Of a DNA stretch of 64,000 nt, positions 1 to 12,814 are shown in pieces. A model generated the notes under the pieces. It was given only the letters and a program-made list of their open reading frames with translations, was not told the DNA's origin and did not search any database. Numbering within the stretch: position 1 is the stretch's first letter; each line of letters begins with the position of its first letter. The position numbers and the translations under genes are program-made. The stretch is from Antedon mediterranea (Eukaryota > Echinodermata > Crinoidea > Comatulida > Antedonidae), in contig NC_092680.1 in the NCBI RefSeq assembly GCF_964355755.1, forward strand, positions 13,929,001 to 13,993,000. The letters run 5' to 3'.

Positions 1-205
1 ATTGTATGTCGGCCAATCGTATAAATGGCAGAAAAGTACCATGTTAGCCAATTTTCTGTCGACAAAATTTCTTGTCGATCGAGTGTCTGTTGGTCAATTG
101 TCTGTCAGCAAAATGGTTTTCAGCGAAATGACCTTTGCAGTCGAAATGTCTTGTCGATCAAATATCCGGTCGAATAATATTCTGTCGTCCAGTAGTGGCA
201 TTTGG
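1..205. repeat. degenerate short tandem-like motif array
   Basis: The motif TGTCG(A/G)(C/T)CAA with variants such as TCTGTCGACAAAAT and TTGTCGATCGAGTGTCTGTT recurs about every 15 to 25 bases, with heavy drift. It is cut by the window's left edge. No gene is visible. Confidence 0.4.
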
Positions 206-1078
206 TAAAACTTCCAGTCACCTGTTATTCAACCAAAGTGCAATTGAAATTGTTTATTTACACAAATAATCACAAATAAAATATTGTGTACTTTACATGA
301 TGCTTGGATTATTGATTTTAATTTCTTCTTTTCTAGTGCATGGAATCTGTGCAATTTGTTTTTCCGTGTTCTGGACCCCAATGGAATTTAGTATTTTACT
401 TTTTGGGATATCCTTTTAACTCAAGTCTCCTGCTGTACTTATTTTATAATTGTTTTATGTTTATATTGTATGTATCTGTGTGACTCTATGCTAAGACTAA
501 GAGAGCCCACCATATGAAAACAACCCCAATTCCAGTAGACAACGTGAAGGGATTTAGATATGTGTACTACATATACCAGTTTGTTGGCTGAGCGAAGGAG
601 GACTTTTCTATTTTTTCTGCTGGTAGAAATGCTGTATAGTCCGAAAAGAGCTGGTCCAACACATTCTGTTTATTGTGCCAGGCATGACGTTGAGTTCATC
701 GTAATATTGTTCTTGATTACAAAAATAACACTAGATTTCCGTTCGTAAGACGTACTGTGTATAAAAAGGACAAAACGAAACCACATGTTTTTATGCTCGA
801 CTTCAGTATCGGCCATTTTCACACAAAACGTTGTTACAATAAAAAAAATCGCTCGAATCTTGATTGAGCTGGAAGACGTACTACTATATGTAATGGACCA
901 TGTGTATTTCACCCTCCACTACACAGTACAGTATCGGCCGTGTCTACAGCATTATATCTGACGTTTTTGGTACGTTATCACAAAATAGTGTATTATTAAA
1001 AATTATGTTGTTGACAGGTTTTATATATTGAAATCAATTGTGTTGCGTAGCACTGTGTAAATTATATATAAATAATAC

Positions 1079-1140
1079 TGTCAAATTATTGAACCATTGA
1101 AACAGTACTCATATTGTTTCAATGTATCAATAATTTGACA
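1079..1140. repeat. 62-base hairpin, 26-base arms
   Basis: The left arm TGTCAAATTATTGAACCATT... and the right arm ending ...AATAATTTGACA are reverse complements with about two mismatches over 26 bases, separated by a 10-base loop. It could be a tiny MITE or a structured RNA; the sequence cannot decide. Confidence 0.6.
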
Positions 1141-1166
1141 ATATGATTTTTATATATATATATATA

Positions 1167-1306
1167 TAAATCCAAAGGCAAATTACTGAAAAAAATGACA
1201 ATGCTGTGGGTATCAGTGGCTGGATCTCAATGGAGATACAAAAATAAAAAGCGAAAAGCTAAATCAAAACGATAAAGTAAACAGCCAGAAAAGTTAGCAG
1301 AGCTTT
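1167..1306 (-). mobile_element. fold-back repeat family FB, single arm
   Basis: This copy runs from TAAATCCAAAGGCAAATTAC to GTTAGCAGAGCTTT. It matches one arm of the two-armed copy at 27560-27878, and only one arm is present. Confidence 0.7.
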
Positions 1307-2023
1307 ATATATATATATATATATGGATGGGAGTAGGGAATCCCGAAAATTTACTATGTGAAGAGAAACAACATTATCTTCCTGTTAGACTTGCCATTTT
1401 CACAGTCTTGTTTACAACATAGAAATACCACTGGATTCTTGCTCAAGCTTAAAAACATACTGCATGAAATATTTCTTTCTGTAAACAAATATCTATATCT
1501 AACTGACTCGGCCTATGCCAGTTTTGTGGTGCATTTCATTTCAAAGCGTGAGCTGCACTGACTAGATCTATATAAAAGGCAAGCACAAAAAGTTTGTCTT
1601 CTAAGCACGCCGCAGTACATCATCCAATCGGTATTTTTTTCTTTTTGAACATTAGATTATGGACGGTACCTAAAACTTGCAGTGTATTTAAAAAATAGTG
1701 TAAAATGTCCACTGTATTTATGAGAAAAATGAGACTTCAATTGCGAATACATCTGACAAGTTTTCGGGGCGCGGTTGAAGTGGGGCTCACACCCAACAAA
1801 GATGGGTAATGCTACAATAGTATTGATATAAAACCGCCCAATGGTACTCGGGTATCTTATATTTACTGTTTATTTTTCAGAGTTTTAGGCCTACATTGTA
1901 GACAAATAAGATACTGTTATACGTTATTCAAGCAATCTGGATACAGTGGTTATTTAAACATATGCTTGCGTTGTTAAAAAAAGGCACATTAGCGTAGTCT
2001 ACTAGAATAAGGTTTGTTTTGTT

Positions 2024-2473
2024 ATGGTGGGCTCCCTAACAATTGGACACAAAATTGTTAAATTCATGAGACTAAAATTTGTATTGTTATTTACTATAAG
2101 TTATTTACTGTATCTTCAATTTGATGAATGTGCGGAAGAAAATAATTTGTGGCTCTACATAAATGATCATACACTAACTAAATTCAACATCAAGGCAAAT
2201 TTAAAAAATATAATACCTGGCACTGGAAATACGTATGTAGATCATGTGTTTTCAATTGGTTTGCTAAGCATATACAAAGCTAATGTATTAAAACAACTAA
2301 ATAAATGGAAATATGCCTCACTTCATCATCTCTTTATAAATGAAAAAAATATAAGAAAATCGAATTATCAATGCTATAAACAACAATTATGTATAAAAAT
2401 AATCAAACGTATTACTTACCTGAAAAACTGTATAAATAAAAAAATGAATGTTTTTTTGAAACACTATCCGTAA
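2024..2473 (+). CDS. unrecognised intronless reading frame, possible small secreted protein
   Basis: 149 codons from ATG at 2024, long for such AT-rich DNA. A better start is the second ATG at 2066 (residue 15). From there the protein opens MRLKFVLLFTISYLLYLQFD, a textbook signal peptide with a basic n-region and a hydrophobic core. The remaining ~115 residues are lysine/asparagine-rich and probably helical, with four cysteines (DEC, QC, LC, NC). A polyadenylation-type AATAAA lies 146 bases after the stop, at 2619-2624. No family is recognised, no repeat flanks were seen, and codon use is simply AT-rich. It could be a lineage-specific secreted peptide gene or a chance frame. Confidence 0.3.
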   Translation: MVGSLTIGHKIVKFMRLKFVLLFTISYLLYLQFDECAEENNLWLYINDHTLTKFNIKANLKNIIPGTGNTYVDHVFSIGLLSIYKANVLKQLNKWKYASLHHLFINEKNIRKSNYQCYKQQLCIKIIKRITYLKNCINKKMNVFLKHYP

Positions 2474-2624
2474 GGTATAATATTATAAAGTTTATTTTAA
2501 TGTATGTGCAATATTTATATACAGTACTATAAAAAGATTGTTTGTGTGCTGTCTTGTTCTATAATATTATTTCATTATATTATATAATAATGAATTTTTG
2601 TATATACATTAATGAATGAATAAA

Positions 2625-3839
2625 GATGGGAGAGACTCATAAAAGAAAAAAAAATCTTCAATTTGATAAAAGAAAAGCCAAAAAATAGATACCAAATGGT
2701 ACCAATGGTAATAAGGGCGAAGTTTATAATATACTGTATAATGAATTGCTCCCTACAGTACTGTAGTAGATTTGGTGATTATCATAGTACTGTAGTACTT
2801 TATTGTCTTCATTTCCTTTTTTTTATAGGATTTTGTAAAATTATGGACTGTACTTCGTCAATCAACTTTATATTTTTACACACACAAAGTGACAAACTCC
2901 AACAGAGACAGTACGGTAAGTGAATGAATTAGGATGGTAAGCCAGGGGAAATGCCCTTTTAAGGGGACATCTGCAAAAAGTAGTATTTTAAAATACATCT
3001 AATTTGTTTTTTTGTTGTTGGTATTTGTATTTGTGTTCAAACTAAATAAATTCAAGTTAGGGCCTCCACGAACCCACAGTAAGCTACAAGATCAGCACAC
3101 CGGGAGACAATCCTATACTCTTTGCGAATAGTGTACAAAGTTCTTTAATTAAAAAATGATATGTCACTGTGTCACTCGGGGAAAAAAAATATAGTATTGC
3201 TGATTGCTCTGTGCGCAATACAATAGAAGAGTGTCATTTCCGGGCCAACTAGTCTAGTTGGAGGTGCCATTTTATGCTGAATTTTATGTGCCAATGGTCG
3301 GAATAGTAGATTAAATACCACATCCCTATTGCAAAATTCTAGATCTGGCCCTGCTTATCATAATCAAATTCATGTGACTTGTAGATATTGCCATCTAATT
3401 TTATAATTATATCTTTACCATAATAATCCTATTAAAATAAGTAAGGTTGGTATTAATATACAATAATATACAAATAATGAATGTTTATGAGTGTAATGGT
3501 ACAAATAATGACATGAGGTGAACGATGAAAGGTTATATATCAAAGAGGCGACAGCAAAATGCCATTATTAGGGATACCGAGAGCTGACTCCATTTTCATT
3601 ACCATGATTAAACAGCGTGCATGTTACTATGCACGCAAAGTCAGTGACGCTGTGTTTTTCTTCTTTGGTAAACACTTTTTATTAGGTCATTATTCTGAAA
3701 ATAAATTAATTATAAAAATATTCTTTTGAGTGAATATTTATTTACCTATTATTGTATAAGATCAAGTATTTTTTATTTCCATTTCATTCAACCAAACATG
3801 TGAATATAGTGGTTAAAAGATCGTCATCGTCGCGTATAG
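2625..3839. other. gene-free stretch
   Basis: AT-rich DNA with no supported gene, RNA or element. 3460-3600 contains a segment (ACAAATAATGAATGTTTATG) that recurs near 38035, in inverted form near 39140 and, weakly, near 34540, so it is part of a dispersed repeat. Confidence 0.55.
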
Positions 3840-4495
3840 CTTTTTATTATTGACTGGTATATCTTTATTCAAAAATTAAAACAACAAATTTACAAAAAAC
3901 AAAATTCATAAAATATAGCAGCATATAGGGACGCATGCGTCCCAAGCTGAATTGCATTTCATGATAACATTAAAATAAGTGATTACAATTTAAAAAAAAA
4001 AAAAAAAAAAGGATCGAAGGGCGCAACTCGCAAATTAAATTCGTCGATTAAGTTAATCAAATAAGGTAGAGGACTGTTACTATGACGCACTGTATTACAA
4101 TTGACATTGCGAATCCTGTCGGCATTGCGGGTGTTGTATTTGTGCACAACATTACCCCTGGAAGGAAGAAGTGAGAACAATTTAGACTGAGGATTCAAGA
4201 TGGATTTAGCAAAGGCAATACATAGGTCCCGACGCCTGTGACTCAGACCATCCAGGCGCAACGTGACCAAAGCATCGTCATAACCAGTATAATTCCTACC
4301 CAAAACAATTCTACAGGCACGTTTCTGGACCCGTTCGATTGCATTAATGTGATCAATTGTAAGACCACCATTCCAAATGGGTACCGCATATTCTAAAACT
4401 GGTCGTACCGCACCTACATACACTGACACAAGATCATCAGAAGGAACACCACAACGTTTAAGCGTTCTCAAAGAGTAAAGTTTGCTATTACTGCA
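3840..4495 (-). mobile_element. 5'-truncated LINE (CR1/Jockey-like) with reverse-transcriptase C-terminal end
   Basis: On the - strand 4471-3983 is open and reads RTLKRCGVPSDDLVSVYVGA, then VRPVLEYAVPIWNGGL, ERVQKRACRIVLGRNYTGY and YNTRNADRIRNV. This is the well-known C-terminal end of non-LTR reverse transcriptases (thumb and after). The frame continues upstream to about 4495 (SNSKLYSL) and then stops matching, so the copy is a 5'-truncated remnant. Its 3' end lies near 3845, after TTGAATAAAGATATACC on the - strand. The copy could not encode an active enzyme. Confidence 0.8.
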
Positions 4496-6057
4496 AAGCC
4501 CTCTGACAGCTCAATGACCTACCATTTTCGCCCTTATATTTGTAGTTGGGACTCTTATGACCTCAAAATGTTTTTTCTTCCTACACCAAGATAATGTAGT
4601 TCCACATACCATGTGCTTAATTGTTAAAATATTAATTTTTTTTAACAGTTATATCCGGATATGAGGCCTTTATGATTAAAATATTTCATAGTAACAAACC
4701 CATATACCATGAAAAATATCCGTTTTGTCCATTTTTAAAATAGTTTTTGGAAAATTCTGAGGGGCTCAACTACAAAAACGCCATTTTGTGATATGATGTC
4801 ATCGTAAGCCAATCAAACCTCCGTCTTCGACCACTCCGCAGGGCTCACCGTTGAACGATTTTGGATTCTCGCCCTTTGATTGGTTGATGCGAATCAACAC
4901 ACAGAGGAAGAATTTTCTTACAAGGAGCACAGGAAAATAATGCATTGAAATTCTTCGAATGAGGTTAAATAAACACTCTTTTTTATATAATTATTTTTAC
5001 GTAAAATGACTAGTTCATACAATTGTCGACTGAGGGCGCAATTTGTTTACATCGTTCATGGCTAAAACGATCATTTTCGGCAATGTTTTAAACCCTATAT
5101 TTCGAAAACTACAAGTCATATTTTCATAATTCTTTTTTTATTATAATATTGATACAAAATATCAACAGGCAATGTATAATTTGTTTTAAAAATATTAACT
5201 TTTAATTTTACATCGTTATCCCTACCATTATTTGTACCATTACACGAATATAAAACATTAATTATTTGTTTTATATAACATCTAAATAGATTCCTGTCAT
5301 TTGAATCAAGCCTACACTTGATTCACATTGAATTGTTTAAACATTAACATTTGGTTTTTACTCTTATCTGGGTACCCGAGTCTAGGACTCTCTCATCTTC
5401 TCCTCCTCCTCTTCCATCTGGACACTATTGAGCCAACTTTCAAGTCCTACTAGTTCTTTACGCGTCGTCCGACGGCTCTGAAACATAGCATGCATATACT
5501 ATGGTAATAGGTGAACAAAGCTATAGAGAGAAAATTGTTGTACTTCAGCCGGATGCAGTATTATGACATAATAAACATGGTACCAATCGAAAAAAAGTAC
5601 GATTTATAAAGTACTACTCCTTATTCGTTGTAGTATCCAGCTGGGATTTGGCATGGGTATACTAGAGGGACATGCTATAGCCGGATTTTTTAATTTCAAA
5701 CCGGATGCAGCCATATGACTTCTCGAAGATGGTACCTTGGTTGGTACAATTTTCGTCGTAATATAGCCGTGTTTGGTGTCGTTTCAAAGGTCTTGATTGG
5801 AGAATAAGAATATATACAGTAAACCTATTTATGATAATTGATATTGTTATGTCACTTATGCTCCCGGAAATAGCAAAAAAATCACTTTGAGATTTCATAA
5901 TTTACCGTAATTATGCCATTTCCGGTTATGTGACGTAACTTTTCGAAATATAGCCATATTTGGTAGCGAGGTTATTAATGTGTATGTGATGTTACATCCC
6001 GTCTTATGACGTCATTACAGCTTCTTTTGCTGTACCCCGAGTATCACACATTTATGC
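4496..6057. other. gene-free stretch with dispersed repeats
   Basis: No gene is supported. 4790-4960 (CAATCAAACCTCC..., then GAACGATTTTGGATTCTCGC) is a dispersed repeat related to 30095-30230 and 55850-55960. The remainder is unassigned AT-rich DNA. Confidence 0.55.
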
Positions 6058-6630
6058 TTGTTAATAATTATATTTATTATTATTTAATAATAATAATCAA
6101 GGTTTATTTATTTCAATGGTTCTTGCAGTTAAAAAAAACTGAATAATAAAAAATAATAATTGGATACATAATATAAAAACATTTAACATTAAAATTAACA
6201 TCTCCATTAATCAACAACATACAATTACAATTTAAAATACATTATAATTATATATTAAAATACAATTATTAAAACAGAAATTTGGAACTGTTTGGTATTG
6301 AATAATATAAGATTGCCCGCGAATATGAATTGTAGTAAATTGCATTAGGCCCGGTTATTTAAAATATTTACGAGGTAGGGAATGGGGCTACGTTTGTATC
6401 GTTCTGTTTTGACACTGGGCATCGTATGGTGTTTCCTATCAAATTGTACTTATGGGTTTCTTCTCTTAGTGGTGGTAACCATTCTTTAAATTCAGAATTA
6501 AGTATGTACCAAACTTAATACAAAATTCGTTTCTTCGTTCCTTAAGGGGTTGTAATTTTAAAATCGAACAAGCTGCTTCATATGAGACATAATTGTGACC
6601 TAAGATGATTCGACACGCACGTTCAGTAAA
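6058..6630 (-). mobile_element. short LINE 3' remnant
   Basis: On the - strand from about 6630 the frame reads TERACRIILGHNYVSYEAAC, then SILKLQPLKERRNEFCIKFG. This is the same reverse-transcriptase C-terminal motif as in 3983-4471 (RACRIVLGRNYTGYDDAL) but from a different copy. It is followed by a 3' region down to an ATT-rich end near 6058. It is strongly truncated. Confidence 0.72.
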
Positions 6631-7233
6631 TTCAAATGACAAGAACATGTTCAGACATGTGTACTATTGTCGTCGTGGTGACACATTTGGCAGACCCTTT
6701 GGGGGTCCACCGTTTGGCATGGTAAAATTGGATGCCTTTTAATAGATTTTTAGATTCCATACATGCCAACATTCCCGTTTTTTGACTCGTCTCCCGGCGA
6801 AATATTTTGCTCCCGTTTTTCCACATTTTCTCCTGTATTACAAAGATAAAGAATTTGGATGTATATGTGTGGTTCTGCATTAAAATATAACAAAAAGGCT
6901 TTAAACACAAGCAAATTTACGATATTTAAGCTATGAAAGGAAATGGGACTTCCCTCACATAGCCACCACGCGATATCGCTTGTGTGTCACTGCACTCCTT
7001 ACCCCTCGATAATAGATAGAGGGTACTGTTGACTTTTAAAAACGCCATCTTCCGTTCATTAAACTTCAGATGTTTATGTATTTAATTCTAAAACCTACAT
7101 GTGTTTGACACAATATTACAGCTGCAGCCCTAAGTTCCCTGATTAATAAACAGGTAGTGTGTGGTCAGTGTGAATGGCTGGTTATCGACCACTCGCAGCT
7201 TGTTTGCCCTGTACTGTTTTAAGGTACAGTAAG
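6631..7233. other. gene-free stretch
   Basis: Nothing recognisable. Reading frames here are short and show no domain. Confidence 0.5.
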
Positions 7234-7525
7234 GGTGTGTGGCCACAGTGCTGGACGTTGGACTACTGATCGTGAGATCGCGGTTTGAATCCAACTCTCG
7301 CCGCATTGCTTGTATCCTTAAGGCAAGATACTTTACTTACGTTTGCCTTTCTCCACCCTGGTGTATAAATGGGTACCCGGTTTAGATCAAGACAAAACTT
7401 TGCGCAGATTACTAGCTGCATTATGGGAGTATGTTTCCATACGTGTTTGAGGCAAAAATGACCGGGATAATAATGTTCAGCTTCTTAGAGGTTTCACAAC
7501 ATTAGGCGCTATATAAATTCACTTC
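7234..7525 (+). mobile_element. tRNA-derived SINE
   Basis: The head contains a pol III A-box-like GTGGCCACAGTGC and the B box GGTTTGAATCC at 7282-7292, followed by TTAAGGCAAGATACTTTACT, CACCCTGGTGTATAAATGGG and TACCCGG. It ends GGCGCTATATAAATTCACTT. This succession (tRNA head, a CTCCACCC-GTGTATAAATGGGTACC body, a CTATATAAAT tail) is typical of SINEs in echinoderm-like genomes as I know them. Confidence 0.78.
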
Positions 7526-8353
7526 CCAAAATGGATTTCTCCGTGCATGACACAAACATGTTTGAACGTCGACGTTTTGTTTTGATATTCAAAAAGAATA
7601 GCTAGCCATCTGTCTGACACAAACGTGTGTTAACAACTGGCTTTGTTTTAAAAGGTGTGTTATAAAACTGTGCTCTAGCTTATGAATATTAATGAGGTGC
7701 ATAATGAGAATGGTTGATTGTCAAAAACGTTTGAATGATGGCAAGTATCTGAAACATGTCATTTGTAAAATTTACCAAAAGTGCCTGATAAACACAGCTA
7801 ATATATAAAAGCTGTAAATCAAAACAAATAGTGAAGGAATGCTGTGGTTTGTATTATTCAATGCATGTTTTTATTATATTGTGTTTGCTTCAAATAGTGA
7901 ACTTTGCTGCATATTCTGTTGTTGTGAAATTCATTTCGTAATAACTTATGTTCCTTTCTATTGTGAAGAGCAAAACTTGTGATGGTATCTAGGCCAAATC
8001 TAGTATTACTAAAAAGCCTTTCAATTTTAACACACTGAACCATTGTGTCAAGGATAGTAATACATGTATTGGCCATTGAAGTTAGTATTTACTGTTTATT
8101 TGGGTACAAAATTCTTGATCCATTCTAAGGTATCTTCAATTCATTATACTTGTTATACTGATAATTATATATTTTAAAATGAAGTACCAGTAGAGGGTTA
8201 CAGCACTGTAATACCCTGTGTGCATTTAATCCTTTAATATTAATCAGATAAAACCCCAAATAAAACCACAGGATGGCAGATGGGCCATGGTTACAAAATC
8301 CACTTTAAAAATTGCCTTTTTAATTTACAAAGTGAAGTACTATTTTGTCTGTA
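7526..8353. other. gene-free stretch
   Basis: AT-rich DNA with no gene, RNA or clear element. Confidence 0.5.
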
Positions 8354-8356
8354 TAA

Positions 8357-8881
8357 AGCCCTTTCACATAGAATTGCGGCAATAAGCAAGCCGGTATTAT
8401 TGCCGGTCTAGACCCATTCACACAGAAGGTAATATTACGGTAATTTGAATAATAAAATGTCACATCTAAGGCGCAATATTAAAAGATAATTACTGTCTTC
8501 ATAAAATAGAGGTCGCACTTTTTTAGAAAAAAAAATGGCAGGCACCGCTGAGGAAACATGACTGAGGAAGTGTTTGCTGCTGCTGTTGTGTGTCCGTTTA
8601 GTTTTTTTTGTTTTTATTTACGCTGCATAAAACCTATATTTTTGCCTAACGCCACTCCGTGCTAATAACAGTCCGATCATGATGGCCATCTATAGAAACA
8701 AAATCTATTAGGCTTACAAATAGATGCGAATTTAATGCGCACGCACTGGAGGATGTTCCCTGCTAGAACTATACTAACTAGGGCCTTAGCTTACGTTTAC
8801 AGCATGTTAAATAATCTTTGGACCAACATTACTATATTAATATTATTTGCTGTGTTCTTCCATTGTATTATTTACACACTA

Positions 8882-8921
<40 letters not shown>

Positions 8922-8928
8922 TAGTGTG

Positions 8929-9000
<72 letters not shown>

Positions 9001-9022
9001 ATATATATATATATATATATAT

Positions 9023-9068
<46 letters not shown>

Positions 9069-9356
9069 ATATATATATATTGATATAATTTAATAGGCCT
9101 AAACTAATTGCCACAGTCTTTCTCAAGGAAATAATGTCCCGAATTTAATGCTTCACTGTATAAGCAGGCGTTATATCATGGACTCTTTCAAACAGATTAG
9201 GCTTATGACCGTGACGGTAATATTACCACAATTTTACTAGGTCCAGAGGCGGTCTAACGGAAGCCGGCAATAAGGTGTTTTTACTCTTTCACGCATAGGC
9301 CGACATTCATGAATTACCGGAATATTACCGTCTTATAGCTCTGGGTGAAAGGGGCT
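8357..9356. mobile_element. non-autonomous PIF/Harbinger-like element carrying a TA microsatellite
   Basis: The left end AGCCCTTTCACA and the right end TGGGTGAAAGGGGCT are inverted repeats, flanked by TAA (8354-8356) and TAA (9357-9359). That is the three-base target duplication expected for Harbinger elements. GGTAATATTACGG-type segments recur inside both ends. No transposase is present. The middle is a long TA run (8885-9087). Confidence 0.65.
8872..9087. repeat. (TA)n microsatellite with a hairpin core
   Basis: About 200 bases of almost pure TA, interrupted by GTTTAGTGTGTA at about 8918-8930. That interruption is the reverse complement of TACACACTAAAC just before the first run, so the first TA block sits inside a perfect hairpin. 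Frames of Tyr-Ile repeats across it are artefacts. Confidence 0.9.
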
Positions 9357-9359
9357 TAA

Positions 9360-11410
9360 GTTTGAAATACTTACCATAACAATGAAACAGAAACTTCTGA
9401 CTCAAAACTTGTAATTTGTATTCATTTTAAGTCAATGCAGTTACTGCATGTAATATAGATGGAATATAAAAAAATTATTATATAGACCGAAAAACTAATA
9501 GTATTTTTTTATACAACAATTGTAATCATTTACAATGTGGTGTTAAAGTGTTAACATGACTGTACCTGCCTATTGTCCTAATTATTATTAAATAATTATT
9601 CATCACTGTTGAATTGGATGTCAAAGGCCTCGACATAAGTGGCACTAACATAATACATTTATAGATGATGCCATCTAAATGTTGGTTTCAAATCTTCTAA
9701 CGATTCTAATTCTCTTGGAGCTAAATTTTTTATTAATTTATTCCAATGAAGGTTGTAAATTAAAGATTTAAATAATTTAAAGTATTAACAACTGACTTTA
9801 GGAGTTTATTTAATTTAACACCATAAGGACCCAAAGTATCCCATTATTATAAATTAAAATAATATCAATATTGAGAATTTTAAAAAGATGTTATTCATAA
9901 CTAATTCAAGTAAAGCTGATTCTAACCAGAAGCAAAGGTTTAATCTAAAAGCTTATCTCCCTCCTCAAGTAAAATACAAGACGCCTTTTAATGCCTACAG
10001 CCTAAATCAACTTCATCAATTTGTATAAAAGCGGCAGTAAAAAGAAAACAATTGATAGCACTATAATGAGAATATGATGCAAGTGGGAGATTAATTTAAG
10101 GAGCAAAATCCAGTAAAAGAATAAATAATCCTATTTAATCTTTGAGGAACAGACATTGTAGCCTTAATTTGTTTACCAGTATACATGTTACATGAACTAC
10201 AGTTAAATTGAGTCTGGGGCAAATGGAGCACATTAAGAAATAATTTCTTTGATTCCAATGTTGATTATTTTATTTTATCATCCATGATGATAAGGAAAAG
10301 AAAAAATTATTGTGTTGGCCCCGACCGACCCTAAACTAATGAATATGCATTTTAAAATTTTTTTAGCCAAATAGCGATTGTGAAACCAACTGGTGAAATA
10401 TGTCGTCTTATTTGCCAAATTGTCGAAAACAAGAAAAAAAAAAGCAATTAACTGTGAATCGATCATGTGATTTTAACTTTAAGTTTTAACTAAATACATG
10501 CTTTGATTATACAGTGGTTGACGAGACATGTTTTTAATAGTTATTTAAAAGGCATGGATTCGTCAAGCAAGTATATGTTTGATAAAAATTTACTTAAGAT
10601 TGTCGTAAGCTCTTTCGTTTTCAAAAGGAGGCCTCCAGCGTCGAGGGCCACTTAGCGTCCTTAACCTGTGTTACGCCAGTCAGTGGCGTAACTGCTATGA
10701 GCACTCACTGGCTTAACCCAGGAGCGCAAAATCTTGTGGGACTCCTACGGAGAGCCAACATGAAGAAAAATGTATGTCGAAAATGCCAAAAATGCCTGAG
10801 GCCTCCAGCGTTGATGGCCACTTACCATCTCTAAACCAGGGGCCAGGTTATAATATACGATTAAATACAACCAAAAACAAATACACCTTTTCCACGAAAC
10901 TGAAGACATCTTCAATCGATGAAAAATAATGCCGAAGCGTAACCAACAGAAATAACATAGCGTTTTCAGCCTATTTTTGGAGGACGAGTTACTTAAAAAC
11001 ATGTAACTCCTACCTCAACGGACAGTCGTATGGACAACATTTTTACTGTAAAATGGTCTTAAGAGATTAAAGCATATTAGAAAAATTGTTTTCACTGCTT
11101 AAAATTCATTAAAAAACACCACAGTGTATAAGCATAGGCTGCACCGCGAAAAAACGCCTGTGCTTATACAGCTGGGAAGCTATAGGCAGTTGATTTTCGA
11201 ATGAGTATCATCACATGGCAAAATTGTCAAAATCAAATCAAAGATTAGAATACAATCAGGTGTGTTATAGTACAGACGTATATGACGTTAAGACCTTATT
11301 TTATGAGCATAATACAGTAGTCTTTGTGTGCCTATTGTGTAAAACAAGTGCTGTAGTACATACTGAATGCAACATACAAGTTAAATTAACCTTATACTAA
11401 TGTAAAGAAT
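9360..11410. other. gene-free stretch
   Basis: No gene is supported. 10625-10850 contains a segment beginning AGGCCTCCAGCGT that recurs after about 170 bases (10798, AGGCCTCCAGCGTTGATGG). The GTAACTGCTATGAGCACTCACTGGC part recurs in the tail-exon intron at about 43898, so it is a dispersed repeat. Confidence 0.5.
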
Positions 11411-11414
11411 AAAC

Positions 11415-11655
11415 AACAATATTTCTTACAAAAAACACCGCTCGCTTGTTGATATAATACTACCCATGCTTTTTATAAAATCCAGCAAATTCTCGAGTAC
11501 GATGATATTGACTGTGTAATTTTCGTGTGGCAACACTCGCGTTTGGCGATAAATAAAGAAAAGTCATCTACTGGGACTTGAACTCGCGATGAATTGTCAC
11601 TCCATCACAAGACGACGCTTCATCCGATGTGCCACGCAACTTGCTTGAAGAAATT
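11415..11655 (-). mobile_element. tRNA-derived SINE, reverse orientation
   Basis: On the - strand from about 11655: TTGCGTGGCACATCGGATGA (A-box region), then CGCGAGTTCAAGTCCC (B box, 11573-11588 on +), then a body with CGAGTGTTGCC and TACTCGAGAATTTGC. A related copy is at 63290-63490. Confidence 0.6.
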
Positions 11656-12814
11656 AATCAACTAAACTATTTAAACTATGCATACATAGCGCCCTCATTT
11701 GTTATTAGTCCTCCCTAGATGTGATGAAAGACCGTGAGCACGTACCATTCAGTGGTTTTGGATGAGATACGTAAAATACGCCAACAATTTAGTAGCATTA
11801 TTATATAGATTGTCCCCCTGAAAAATATTTTTTTTGTCAAATTTGTTTTTGAATGTTTCATTTTATTGTCACTTAATAATTATTCTTGTTAACCAAAAAA
11901 ATATTTACCTGAAAAAATGTAATGTAAAGCAAAAAATACTTAAATTGTCTGTCAGACAATGGTTTTTGGTTCAAATTAAACGTTTCTTTTCTTTTTTTAT
12001 AAGTGAATAATTTTTTTTTTTTTACAGAGGTGAATAACTTTTGTATTTGAAGTAAAATACAACAAGAATTCATACTTTGATTTGTCTTAATTGTGCAATT
12101 GAAATTTAAAAATAAAAAATACTGAATCTGTAAAAGATGATGTGCTTATAAAATAATTTAAATAAAAATTTAATAATATTAAAGCCAATTTCAGACCACT
12201 AAACAGAATTTCTGTCACTTTAGCCTAGATGTCAACAAGTGATAAATGGTATAAAGGGACATTCAAGTGTGAACAAATTGTATCCTATTACAAACAAAAA
12301 CCTTGCTATGGACTGTTTTGATCATATAGTTCAATGATTATCTGACAGCGAATTACAGTATTATAATATAATAACAAGATTTTACAGATTATTGTCTGCA
12401 TGCATCGCAATAATACTGTATTTATCAGCAAATGTTTTCATAGACTTCTCCCAGACGTGCTTTGGTGTGTGTAATTGAGCATGACCCATTCCTAGTTTAC
12501 AAAATACCAAAAATGGCAGCCTCTAGCTATAGCTTTCGCTTGATATCTGAAGGAGTAGTCCTCTGGGGATATAGCTGGCTAAAGCTGTGTCATGAAATCA
12601 GTTTCTCAAAAGCATAAGAAATGGTTAAAATTTAGTATGATTGAAAAATGAAAGCTATAACATTTGATTACAAGTTCTAATCAATGGTTTTATTCAATTT
12701 TTGTCAGAGGCCTACGACAGGGTGACCGATTACAACTGCTCCACAGCTCAAATCAATACAATGCCAACTATCTGTCTTGGTCTTTGAAATTCTATTAGAG
12801 GTTTTGACTTGAGA
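11656..12814. other. gene-free stretch
   Basis: AT-rich DNA. 11660-11765 (AACTATGCATACATAGC) is shared with 63405-63490 and is the flank of the same repeat. No gene is supported. Confidence 0.5.

Larger units (their letters stand above)
206..2023. other. gene-free stretch with repeats
   Basis: AT-rich DNA without a convincing gene. It holds a 62-base near-perfect hairpin at 1079-1140, one arm of a fold-back repeat at 1167-1306, and short TA runs at 1151-1168 and 1307-1324. Otherwise nothing is recognised. Confidence 0.6.

Noticed and set aside
8735-9126. Tyr-Ile repeat proteins on both strands
   Set aside because: They are translations of a TA microsatellite.
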